This document shows positions 6,441 to 12,752 of a stretch of DNA of 13,149 nucleotides, piece after piece. The translations under genes were made by a program, and so were the position numbers. The stretch lies in the NCBI GenBank assembly GCA_007117945.1, contig SKTN01000137.1, positions 1-13,149 of the forward strand, written 5' to 3'. How positions within the stretch are numbered: position 1 is the stretch's first letter; each line of letters starts with the position of its first letter. The notes below the pieces were generated by a model. The model was not told where the DNA came from, did not search any database, and saw only the letters and a list, made by a program, of their open reading frames with translations. Origin of the DNA: Nitriliruptoraceae bacterium. Lineage in GTDB: Bacteria; Actinomycetota; Nitriliruptoria; Nitriliruptorales; Nitriliruptoraceae.

Positions 6441-8096
6441 TCAGCAGCTGATCCGCACGGGGGGTCGGCCCAGGGGGCCGTCCCCCGCGTCCTCGCTGGC
6501 GCTGCGCAGTTCGCAGCCGCGCACGTCGGCGGCGAGCAGGACGATCACCTCGTCGACGAAGGTCCTCGACAGCCATCGGGCCTGGCCCTGGGCGTTGGCG
6601 ACAACGGCGAGGTGGTAGCGCCGCCCGTCGGTCCCGGTCACGGCCCCCGACAGCGCCGCGACATCGCGCAGGGTGCCCGTCTTGCCCTCGAACGCCCCCG
6701 CGGCCACGGTGTTGGACAGCCGGCCCGACAGCGTGCCGGACTCCCCCATCACGGCCATCAGCGACCGCCAGGTGGGCGCGTGGCGACTGCGGTGCATGGT
6801 GCGGTCGAGATCGACCAGCATCCGGGCCGTCACCCGGTCGTCGCGGGACAGGCCGGAGCCGTCGGCGAAGACCGCCCCGTGGTGATCGATCCCCAGCCCC
6901 TCGAGCACCTGCTTGAGCGCCCGCTCCCCCGAGGCGAAGGACCCCGTGCCCGTGCGCTGGCGCCCCACGGCCCGGAACACCGCGTCGGTGATCTGGTTGT
7001 CGCTGCGCTGGACGGCGAAGCGCAGGATCTCCTCGAGCGGCGGGCTCGACACCGTCGCCACCCGTCCCACGGTGCCATGTGCCGCATCACCCACCCGGGA
7101 CGAACCGGTCACCTCGATGTCGTGGTCCTCGAGCAGGCGGACCAGTTCGGCGACGGCGTGCTCCGCCGGCTCCCGGGTGTGCTCGATGCGCACATCCGGG
7201 GGGCCTGAGGGCTCCGCTTCCTCGTCGGCGTCCTCCTCGTCCGCCGCGTCGTCGTCCCCGTCCTCGTCCCCGGCGTCGTCGTCGCCGTTGTCGTCCTCGT
7301 CCTCGTCGGGGTAGGAGACGATGGTGCGCACGCCCGCGTCGATGGCGAGCCCGTCGGCGTAGCGCGCGTCGAAGGAGTTGAAGTAGCGGTCCGGCCAGCC
7401 CTCGGCCACCCGCGGGCCGTCGAAGCGCTCCACGAGCCCCACCAGGTCCCCCTCGACCCGGGTCACGCCCGCAACGGCGAGCTGCTCGGCGAGGTCCTCG
7501 AAGGGCGTGCGGGGACGGGCCGGATAGATCCAGCGGCCGTACTCGGGCGTGGCCAGCACCGGGTCCCCCGTGCCCACCAGGTGGAGATCGCCACGGATCA
7601 CCCCGTCCCCGTCGATCGGCGCCGTGGCCTCCAGTCGGGTGGTGAAGCGCGCCTGGGGCCCGAAGGTCACCAGGGCGGCCGCGGCGGTGACGACCTTGAG
7701 GGTGGAGGCCGGTAGCACCGCCACATCCGGATCGTGGGCCACGATCTCACGGCCGTACTCATCGACCACCAACACCGCGACCTGTTCACCGTCGCGACGT
7801 TCCAGGAGACCGTCGAGCAGTGCCTGGGCCTCGGCTTGGACGCGGGCGCGCGAGGCCGGGGGGTCGGGGGGCGCGGTCTCGGGTGGCGGTGGTTGCAGCT
7901 GACCACCGTCGGTGGACGGATCGTGCTGCGACGCGGAGGTGTTGTGCGGAGGTTCACCGTCCCCCAGGGTGGTGGAGCCCTCCAGCGCCAGGTCCTTGCC
8001 CCCGCCGACACCGGCGCAGGACACCAGCAGCGCCGCGGTGAGGAGCGCGGCCAGCAGGCGGAAGGGCGGCGCAGGCTGCCCACGGTCGCCCGGCAT
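6441..8096 (-). CDS. dacB: D-alanyl-D-alanine carboxypeptidase/endopeptidase, PBP4 (S13) lipoprotein
   Basis: This is a 551-residue penicillin-binding protein of the DacB type. The N-terminus carries a hydrophobic segment and lipobox LVSC (C27), so it should be a membrane-anchored lipoprotein. A Pro/Ser/Thr-rich spacer follows to ~85. Catalytic motifs are S131-T-L-K134 (SxxK), S365-D-N367 (SxN) and K472-T-G (KTG), with DGSGLSR at 412-418, as in the family. These enzymes trim or cut peptidoglycan cross-link peptides outside the cell. Unusual features are a tract of 23 acidic residues in 32 (264-295) inside the domain between SxxK and SxN, and a C-terminal Cys with another at 528. Its ATG overlaps the stop of sigma factor A (TGATG), and no separate Shine-Dalgarno is visible, so expression is probably tied to that gene. 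Confidence 0.93.
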   Translation of the reverse strand: MPGDRGQPAPPFRLLAALLTAALLVSCAGVGGGKDLALEGSTTLGDGEPPHNTSASQHDPSTDGGQLQPPPPETAPPDPPASRARVQAEAQALLDGLLERRDGEQVAVLVVDEYGREIVAHDPDVAVLPASTLKVVTAAAALVTFGPQARFTTRLEATAPIDGDGVIRGDLHLVGTGDPVLATPEYGRWIYPARPRTPFEDLAEQLAVAGVTRVEGDLVGLVERFDGPRVAEGWPDRYFNSFDARYADGLAIDAGVRTIVSYPDEDEDDNGDDDAGDEDGDDDAADEEDADEEAEPSGPPDVRIEHTREPAEHAVAELVRLLEDHDIEVTGSSRVGDAAHGTVGRVATVSSPPLEEILRFAVQRSDNQITDAVFRAVGRQRTGTGSFASGERALKQVLEGLGIDHHGAVFADGSGLSRDDRVTARMLVDLDRTMHRSRHAPTWRSLMAVMGESGTLSGRLSNTVAAGAFEGKTGTLRDVAALSGAVTGTDGRRYHLAVVANAQGQARWLSRTFVDEVIVLLAADVRGCELRSASEDAGDGPLGRPPVRISC

Positions 8097-9232
8097 CAGC
8101 TGGGGGCGTCGACGCTGTCCAGCAGGCCACGGAGCTGGAAGCCTCGGGAGGGGTGGCGCAGCTTGGTCAGGGTCTTCTTCTCGATCTGGCGGATGCGCTC
8201 GCGGGTGAGACCGAACTGCGCACCGATGTCCTCGAGCGTGTGCTCCTCGCCGTCCACCAGGCCGTAGCGCAGCATGAGCACCGTGCGCTCGCGGTCGGTC
8301 AGCGCGGACAGCGCCCGCTCCACCTCGCGCTTCGCGAGCACGGCGGTCGCGGAGGACTCCGGGTCGATGGCGTCCTCGTCGGCGACGAGCTCCCCCATGG
8401 TGGCGTCGCCGTCCTCGCCGATCGGCTTGTCCAGGCTGGCGACGTCCTGGGAGGCGAGCTTGACCTCGCGCAGCCGCTCCACGGGCAGGCCGAGCTCCGC
8501 GGCGATCTCGTGCTCACTGGGCTCGCGACCGAGCTGCTGCAGCAGGGCGAACTCCGCGTAGCGGACCTTGCCCATCAGCTCGTGGACGTGGACGGGCAGG
8601 CGCACGGTACGGCCGGTGTTGGCCAGGCCGCGTTGCAGGGCCTGGCGGATCCACCAGGTGGCGTAGGTGGAGAACTTGTAGCCCTTGGTGTGATCGAACT
8701 TCTCCACGCCGCGGATCAGGCCGAGGTTGCCCTCCTGGATCAGGGAGAGCAGGTCCACGCCCCGTCCGCGGAACTTGCGGGCCACGGAGACCACCAGGCG
8801 CAGGTTCGCGCGGATCATGTGGTCCTTCGCGCGTTCGCCGCCCCGGGCGACCATGCGCAGCTGGGCCTTGCGCCGCGGGGTGAACCGCTGGCCGGAGCCG
8901 AGCAGGATGTGGGCCGCGAGCCCGGCCTGGTAGCGCTTGGCCAGGTCGACCTCGAGCTCGGGCGTGAGCAGCTCCGTGCGCCCGATCTCGTTGAGGTACT
9001 GCCGGACGGAGTCCGAGGAGGCCGACAGGGGCGTGGCCTCGGGCCGGTCCGCATCCTCGACGAGGTCGTCGAGGACCTGCATGCCGAGGTCGCGGGCACC
9101 CTGGGCGGTGTCCTCCACCCAGGTGTCCACGTGGGTGAGCGGGTCGAACAGGTCCTGGAGCTCCGAGAGCAGGACGTACCCACGGGAAGCGCCGCGCTCG
9201 AAGAGCTCGGAGAGGGGTGTGACGTCGCTCAC
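8096..9232 (-). CDS. Sigma-70 family RNA polymerase sigma factor A (primary-type, RpoD/SigB-like)
   Basis: This is a 378-residue group 1/2 sigma factor. Residues ~8-58 (RGYVLLSELQDLFDP...DTWVED...GMQVLDD) resemble region 1.1. SVRQYLNEIGRTELLTPE (75-92) is region 1.2. Region 2 spans ~135-215 and includes LLSLIQEGNLGLIRGVEKFD and YKFSTYATWWIRQA. Region 3 includes LGREPSEHEIAAELGLP and SLDKPIGEDGDATMGELV. Region 4 has the -35 helix-turn-helix TLEDIGAQFGLTRERIRQIE (332-351). The GTG at 9232 is preferred: GAGGGAA lies 8 nt upstream, and the following sequence aligns with its paralogue. A GTG at 9316 in the same frame would add 28 unrelated Arg/Pro-rich residues. It is flanked by a YibE/F gene and coupled to the PBP4 gene. 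It may be the housekeeping or an alternative sigma; the sequence alone does not decide. Confidence 0.92.
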   Translation of the reverse strand: MSDVTPLSELFERGASRGYVLLSELQDLFDPLTHVDTWVEDTAQGARDLGMQVLDDLVEDADRPEATPLSASSDSVRQYLNEIGRTELLTPELEVDLAKRYQAGLAAHILLGSGQRFTPRRKAQLRMVARGGERAKDHMIRANLRLVVSVARKFRGRGVDLLSLIQEGNLGLIRGVEKFDHTKGYKFSTYATWWIRQALQRGLANTGRTVRLPVHVHELMGKVRYAEFALLQQLGREPSEHEIAAELGLPVERLREVKLASQDVASLDKPIGEDGDATMGELVADEDAIDPESSATAVLAKREVERALSALTDRERTVLMLRYGLVDGEEHTLEDIGAQFGLTRERIRQIEKKTLTKLRHPSRGFQLRGLLDSVDAPS

Positions 9233-9341
9233 GTGGTCGGTTCCCTCGGGTCCAGGCTCTCGACGAACGGTGGAAGGTGCGCTCGGGCCACACCGGGGGC
9301 GCGTGACACGGTGCACGCGGCGGTCCCGGGCGGAGCCTGTG

Positions 9342-9370
9342 AGGGTACGCGTCGCGCGCGGTCGCGTCAG
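9342..9370 (-). promoter_or_regulatory. Candidate promoter for sigma factor A
   Basis: On the minus strand CTGACG (9370-9365) and TACCCT (9347-9342) are separated by 17 bp, a good fit to TTGACN-17-TANNNT. The -35 box overlaps the stop codon of the upstream yibE/F-like gene. A start near 9335 would leave a ~100-nt leader. The 134-bp intergenic region holds no other gene. Confidence 0.45.
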
Positions 9371-10704
9371 CGCGCCCCGCTCCCACCCCGATCATCGGGG
9401 TCGGGGTCGGCCTCCCGCGCCTCCAGGTAGCGCTGCCAGGCCCGTGCGGCCCGCTCGTCCTCATCGAGCCCGGTGAGGTCCTCCTGCGCCGCCTCGACCG
9501 CGCCGCCGACGGGACCGTGACCGTGGCCGTGGTGCGGGTGGCGCTGCCCCAGGGGCGGTGCGTCGGGCCCGCGCCCCACGGCCACCGAGGCGGCCAGCGC
9601 CGTGGTCAGGGGCACCGCCGCGATCAGGCCCAGGGAACCCACGATGGTCTTGATGATCTCCTCGGCGAGCACCTCGGAGTTGAGGATCTCCAGCACCGGC
9701 ACACCACCGGTGTAGAACAGCAGCAGCAGCGCGATGGAGGCACCGGTGTAGGCGAGGAACAGGGTGTTGACCACCGAGGCGATGTGGTCGCGCCCCACCC
9801 GCATCGCCCGGGAGAACAGCTGGGACCAGTTCAGGCGCCGGTCGGTGTCGTGCAGGGCGAACACCGTGGAGGCCTGACTGATCGTGACGTCGTCCAGGAC
9901 GCCGAGGGCGGCGATGATCAGCCCCGCGAGCACCAGGCCCTGGAGGTCGAGGTTCTCCACGGCGAAGCGGGCGAAGACCGCGTCGTCGGAGGCGAAGCCC
10001 GTGATCCGGCCCCGGTCGATGAACAGCAGCCCGAGGCCGACGGTCAGCACCAGCGCACCCCCGGTGCCCACGATCGCCGAGGTGGTCATCTCGTTGACAC
10101 CGTGGGTCAGGTACAGGGTGATGATCATGATCGCCATGGCGCCCACGAGGGCGACCACCGGGGGGCTGCTGCCGGCGATGATCGCCGGCACCACGAAGCG
10201 CACCACCAGGAACAGCGACAGCCCCAAGCCCAGCAGGGACCGCAGCCCGTGCCAGCGCGAGATGACCAGCACCGTCACCACGAACAGCCCGAGCAGCAGG
10301 AACAGGGTCGGTAGGCGCTGGAAGTCGGTGATGAAGTAGCGCAGCTCGCCGTCGACGTCGGTGGTGCGGTCCATCAGCACCCGGTCACCCGGCGCGATCG
10401 GCGGGAAGCCGTCGGTGTTGACCTCGAGCTCCACACGCGTGCCCGCGTCGGGCCCCTCGAGCACGTCCACCTCGAGCAGGGCGAGCTCACCGGAGATGCC
10501 GGCGATGTCGTCCGCCTCACCCTCCACCAGCTCCACCGCGTGGATCTCCCCGGCGATGAGGTCCTCGAGCGGTGGGGCGTCATCGTCTTCCGGCAGGACC
10601 GGACCCCGTGGCCACAGCACGGCGAGGCCGACCAGTGCGGCCACCCCGATCACGACCACGACCCCGACCAGACGACGGTGGGTGAGCACGCCAAGACCCG
10701 ACAC
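9367..10704 (-). CDS. YibE/F-like multi-pass membrane protein
   Basis: This 445-residue membrane protein matches the YibE/F family. It has one N-terminal helix (11-31), then a soluble beta-rich extracytoplasmic domain (~45-128, with VDVLEGPDAGTRVELEV and APGDRVLM, an OB-like pattern). At least seven hydrophobic segments follow from 131 to 377, with the family signature AALGVLDDVTISQASTVFAL (265-284) and GRDHIASVVNTLFLAYTGAS. The cytoplasmic tail contains a His-rich run HPHHGHGHG (389-397) and an acidic/Arg-rich end. The family's function is poorly known; a transport role is often assumed. The GTG at 10704 has GAGGAGG 5 nt upstream. It lies between two sigma-factor genes in the same orientation. 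The name is firm; the function is not. Confidence 0.9.
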   Translation of the reverse strand: MSGLGVLTHRRLVGVVVVIGVAALVGLAVLWPRGPVLPEDDDAPPLEDLIAGEIHAVELVEGEADDIAGISGELALLEVDVLEGPDAGTRVELEVNTDGFPPIAPGDRVLMDRTTDVDGELRYFITDFQRLPTLFLLLGLFVVTVLVISRWHGLRSLLGLGLSLFLVVRFVVPAIIAGSSPPVVALVGAMAIMIITLYLTHGVNEMTTSAIVGTGGALVLTVGLGLLFIDRGRITGFASDDAVFARFAVENLDLQGLVLAGLIIAALGVLDDVTISQASTVFALHDTDRRLNWSQLFSRAMRVGRDHIASVVNTLFLAYTGASIALLLLFYTGGVPVLEILNSEVLAEEIIKTIVGSLGLIAAVPLTTALAASVAVGRGPDAPPLGQRHPHHGHGHGPVGGAVEAAQEDLTGLDEDERAARAWQRYLEAREADPDPDDRGGSGAR

Positions 10705-10727
10705 TGCTGCCTCCTCGCTGCCCGCAG

Positions 10728-10755
10728 CGGCACGGCACGTCCCCGCGCCGTGCCG
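10728..10755. repeat. 9-bp stem hairpin in the yibE/F-like leader
   Basis: CGGCACGGC (10728-10736) pairs exactly with GCCGTGCCG (10747-10755) around a 10-nt loop. It lies between the candidate -10 at 10762 and the Shine-Dalgarno of the YibE/F gene. It could be a leader structure or a second part of the termination region behind sigma factor B. Confidence 0.45.
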
Positions 10756-10761
10756 GTGGGG

Positions 10762-10767
10762 ATGCTA
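10762..10767 (-). promoter_or_regulatory. Candidate -10 for the yibE/F-like gene
   Basis: TAGCAT on the minus strand fits TANNNT, 57 bp upstream of the GTG start. No clear -35 is seen at 17-18 bp spacing. Confidence 0.3.
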
Positions 10768-10818
10768 CGGCTTCTGACCGGCACCGCCTGCGGCCGCGTG
10801 ACAGCTCACCGGCACACG

Positions 10819-10853
10819 ACGACGCCCGCCGCAGCGTTGCCGGCGGGCGTCGT
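10819..10853 (-). terminator. Strong hairpin behind sigma factor B
   Basis: ACGACGCCCGCCG (10819-10831) and CGGCGGGCGTCGT (10841-10853) form a perfect 13-bp GC-rich stem with a 9-nt loop. It lies 20 nt beyond the sigma B stop codon and upstream of the YibE/F promoter region. No U-tract follows, but placement and strength argue for termination of the sigma B transcript. Confidence 0.65.
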
Positions 10854-10873
10854 GGGGGTGGTGTGGTGGGAGC

Positions 10874-12034
10874 TCAGGCGGCCCGGTCGAGCACGTCGAG
10901 CAGGCCGGAGAGGTTGTGGGCGCGGGAGGGGTGGCGCAGCTTGGCCAGGGCGCGGTTCTGCATCTGACGGATGCGCTCCCGGGTCAGACCGAAGTGGGCA
11001 CCGATCTCCTCCAGGGTCTGCGGCTCCTGGCCACCGAGGCCGAAGCGCAGCACCAGGATGATGCGCTCGCGGTCGTCGAGGGCGTTGAGCGCCGCATCGA
11101 TCTGGCTGAGGGCGTCGCCCTCCAACGCGGTGTCGGCGGGGTCGAGCTGCGCGGCGTCGGCGATCAGGTCGCCCATCGTCGCGTCGCCGTCCTCACCGAT
11201 CGGCCGGTCCAGGCTGACGAGCTCCTGCATGGCGTCGCGGACCTCACGGACCCGGTCGACGGTCAGCCCGACCTCCTCGGCGACCTCTTCCTCGCTGGGG
11301 TCCCCGCCCTTCTGCTGGCGCAGCCGCAGCTCCGCCGCACGGAGCTTGCCGTACAGCTCCCAGACGTGGGCCGGCACACGGATGGTGCGGCCCTTGCTGG
11401 CGACACCACGCTGCAGCGCCTGACGGATCCACCACACCGCGTAGGTGGAGAACTTGTAGCCCTTGGTGTGGTCGAACTTCTCGACCGCGCGCAGCAGGCC
11501 GAGGTTGCCCTCCTGGATCAGCTCGATGAAGTCGAGGTCGCGTCCGGAGAACTTGCGGGCCTGGGGCACGACCAGGCGCAGGTTGGCCTGGACCATGCGC
11601 TCCTTGGCGCGCTCGCCGTCGCGGGCGACACGCTTGAGCCGCGCCCGCTTGGTGCGGGTCAGCTGGTCCCCGATCTCCTTGAGGAAGCGCTCCGCGGCCA
11701 GCCCGGCCTGGTAGCGCTTGGCCAGGTCCGCCTCGTCCTCCTTGGTGAGCAGGGCGTGACGACCTGCGTCGTTGAGGTACTGGCGGACCAGGTCGGTGGT
11801 CAGTGCCGCGGAGGCGTCGCTGACCTCCTCGGGGGCGTCATCGGCGACGTCGTCGATGACCTGCACACCCTGGTCGGTGGCGGTCACGATGGCGTCGTCG
11901 ACCCAGGTGTCACCGTGCAACTCGGGCACGTGCAGTTCCTGGAGCTCGGAGAGCAGGACGTACCCGCGCTCCGACGAGCGCTCGAGGAGTTCCTCGACGG
12001 CGACCTCAGCGGTCGGCAGTTCGGTGGGGGTCAC
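10874..12034 (-). CDS. Sigma-70 family RNA polymerase sigma factor B (paralogue of sigma A)
   Basis: This 386-residue sigma factor is colinear with sigma A. It has a region 1.1-like segment (SERGYVLLSELQELHVPE...DTWVDD...GVQVIDD, 21-62), region 1.2 (LVRQYLNDAGRHALLTKED), and region 2 (~145-225 with ELIQEGNLGLLRAVEKFD and YKFSTYAVWWIRQA). Region 3 includes SLDRPIGEDGDATMGDL. The -35 helix-turn-helix TLEEIGAHFGLTRERIRQMQ (340-359) retains T-R-E-R-I-R-Q. It departs from the usual sigma sequence at conserved sites: VVPQARKF has Pro157 where Ser is usual, GRDL has Asp166 for Gly, and TYAV has Val200 for Thr. The GTG start at 12034 has an outstanding AAGGAGGAGG Shine-Dalgarno, with 6 nt between its last GGAGG and the GTG. 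A 308-bp non-coding leader/promoter region precedes it, and a strong hairpin follows it. Confidence 0.92.
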   Translation of the reverse strand: MTPTELPTAEVAVEELLERSSERGYVLLSELQELHVPELHGDTWVDDAIVTATDQGVQVIDDVADDAPEEVSDASAALTTDLVRQYLNDAGRHALLTKEDEADLAKRYQAGLAAERFLKEIGDQLTRTKRARLKRVARDGERAKERMVQANLRLVVPQARKFSGRDLDFIELIQEGNLGLLRAVEKFDHTKGYKFSTYAVWWIRQALQRGVASKGRTIRVPAHVWELYGKLRAAELRLRQQKGGDPSEEEVAEEVGLTVDRVREVRDAMQELVSLDRPIGEDGDATMGDLIADAAQLDPADTALEGDALSQIDAALNALDDRERIILVLRFGLGGQEPQTLEEIGAHFGLTRERIRQMQNRALAKLRHPSRAHNLSGLLDVLDRAA

Positions 12035-12284
12035 CTGGCGCCTCCTCCTTCAGGGGGTGGTCCGCGCGCACGGCAGCGCGCACGGCCGCGGGGAGCGGTT
12101 GGTCGCGAGGCAGCGGCGTCGCTGAGCCTCGCATGTGCGGTTCGGAGCAGGAAGGCCGTTGGTGCCGACCTTCGCAGGGTGTCCACCAGCGGGGGCACCG
12201 AGGTGGCGGACGCGGTTCGGCGTGTCGGGACGTGATCCTGGCCGCAACCGGTAGAACGCACCTTGCCGCGTGATGCTTCCCGAA

Positions 12285-12290
12285 ACCATA
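12285..12290 (-). promoter_or_regulatory. Candidate -10 for sigma factor B
   Basis: TATGGT on the minus strand is a good TANNNT hexamer. If used, the transcript would carry a leader of about 245 nt. The inverted repeat 12294-12312 would fall in the spacer upstream of it. No strong -35 is visible. Confidence 0.25.
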
Positions 12291-12293
12291 CGG

Positions 12294-12312
12294 CCGTGCG
12301 GACAGCGCACGG
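12294..12312. repeat. Inverted repeat next to the sigma B -10 candidate
   Basis: CCGTGCG (12294-12300) and CGCACGG (12306-12312) are exact inverted copies around GACAG. The repeat is placed where an operator or a -35-region protein site would be. Confidence 0.4.
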
Positions 12313-12314
12313 TC

Positions 12315-12331
12315 CGGTGCCATGGGCACCG
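12315..12331 (-). terminator. Small hairpin downstream of the ATL gene
   Basis: CGGTGCC (12315-12321) and GGCACCG (12325-12331) form a 7-bp stem with a 3-nt loop. It begins 11 nt beyond the stop of the alkyltransferase-like gene. It may terminate that transcript before the sigma B promoter. There is no U-tract. Confidence 0.3.
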
Positions 12332-12342
12332 TTGGCGCGTCT

Positions 12343-12624
12343 TCAGCGACGGACGCCACGCCGCATCGCGTGGCCTGCCCGACAAGGTACCCCCTCGGCC
12401 GAGAGACGGCGCGCCTGTTCTTCCTCGAGGCCCGGGACCAGGCGTCCCGAGGCCGTCACCACCCGCCACCACGGCAGTTCGCCGCCCTCGCGACGCAGCA
12501 CGGCACCGACCGCGCGGGCGGCAGCTGGCCGACCCGCCTCGGCCGCCACCTCCCCGTAGGTGAGCACCTCTCCGGGCCGGGTGGCCGCCACCACCTCGAC
12601 GACGCGTTGCGCGAAGCCGGACAC
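12343..12624 (-). CDS. Alkyltransferase-like protein (ATL, MGMT DNA-binding fold without the acceptor Cys)
   Basis: This 93-residue protein has the O6-alkylguanine-DNA alkyltransferase DNA-binding fold: GFAQRVVEVVAATRPGEVLTYGEVA with the nucleotide-flipping Tyr (Y23), GRPAAARAVGAVLRR with the Arg-finger region (R38), and PWWRVVTASGRL (51-62). In true methyltransferases this last motif is PCHRV; here Trp52 replaces the acceptor Cys, so it should not transfer alkyl groups. ATL proteins bind O6-alkylguanine and hand the lesion to nucleotide-excision repair. The GTG at 12624 is preferred: AGGAG is 7 nt upstream and the domain begins at residue 2. A GTG at 12642 in frame would add six residues and place that Shine-Dalgarno inside the gene. 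It diverges from the Lrp-type gene. Confidence 0.85.
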   Translation of the reverse strand: MSGFAQRVVEVVAATRPGEVLTYGEVAAEAGRPAAARAVGAVLRREGGELPWWRVVTASGRLVPGLEEEQARRLSAEGVPCRAGHAMRRGVRR

Positions 12625-12716
12625 GTGTGCGCTCCTCTCCACGGGCGACCGCGACCGGGTGTGCGGTGGGCACAGCGGCCGCCCCAGCGGGCTCCGGGCC
12701 GCCGCCGACCCACGAC

Positions 12717-12723
12717 TACGGTA
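12717..12723. promoter_or_regulatory. Overlapping back-to-back -10 boxes
   Basis: TACGGT (12717-12722, plus) and TACCGT (12723-12718, minus) are both TANNNT hexamers and share five base pairs. The plus copy would serve the Lrp-type gene with a ~24-nt leader. The minus copy would serve the ATL gene with a ~85-nt leader. No -35 is obvious on either side. Confidence 0.35.
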
Positions 12724-12752
12724 GGACGCACCACCGGATCGGGAGTGCCCCC

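Larger units (their letters stand above)
12035..12342. other. 308-bp non-coding region upstream of sigma factor B
   Basis: No convincing gene is present here. The region holds the sigma B Shine-Dalgarno, an 11-bp direct repeat (GCGCGCACGGC at 12064-12074 and 12076-12086), a candidate minus-strand -10 (12285-12290), and two adjacent inverted repeats (12294-12312 and 12315-12331). An Arg-rich open frame crosses it on the minus strand and ends in the sigma start (GTGA), but its composition looks like background. Confidence 0.6.

Noticed and set aside
7212..7307. The repetitive GTC/CTC-rich stretch as a microsatellite or non-coding repeat
   Set aside because: It is in frame within dacB, encodes a continuous acidic tract, and is irregular at the DNA level.
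9233..9316. N-terminal extension of sigma factor A from an upstream GTG
   Set aside because: The extra 28 residues are Arg/Pro-rich, are absent from the paralogue, and a Shine-Dalgarno supports the internal GTG at 9232.
8153..9430. Long plus-strand open frame (425 codons) opposite sigma factor A
   Set aside because: It is antisense to a clear sigma-70 gene, rich in Gln/His/Leu/Val typical of the reverse reading of a GC-rich gene, and has no recognisable domain.
10916..12235. Long plus-strand open frame (439 codons) opposite sigma factor B
   Set aside because: It is also a mirror of the sigma gene; its similarity to the frame opposite sigma A follows from the paralogy of the sense genes.
12031..12261. 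76-residue minus-strand upstream ORF ending in GTGA at the sigma B start, as a leader peptide
   Set aside because: It has no good Shine-Dalgarno, its Arg/Ala/Pro composition is like background frames, and sigma B has its own excellent Shine-Dalgarno. Kept only as a remote possibility.
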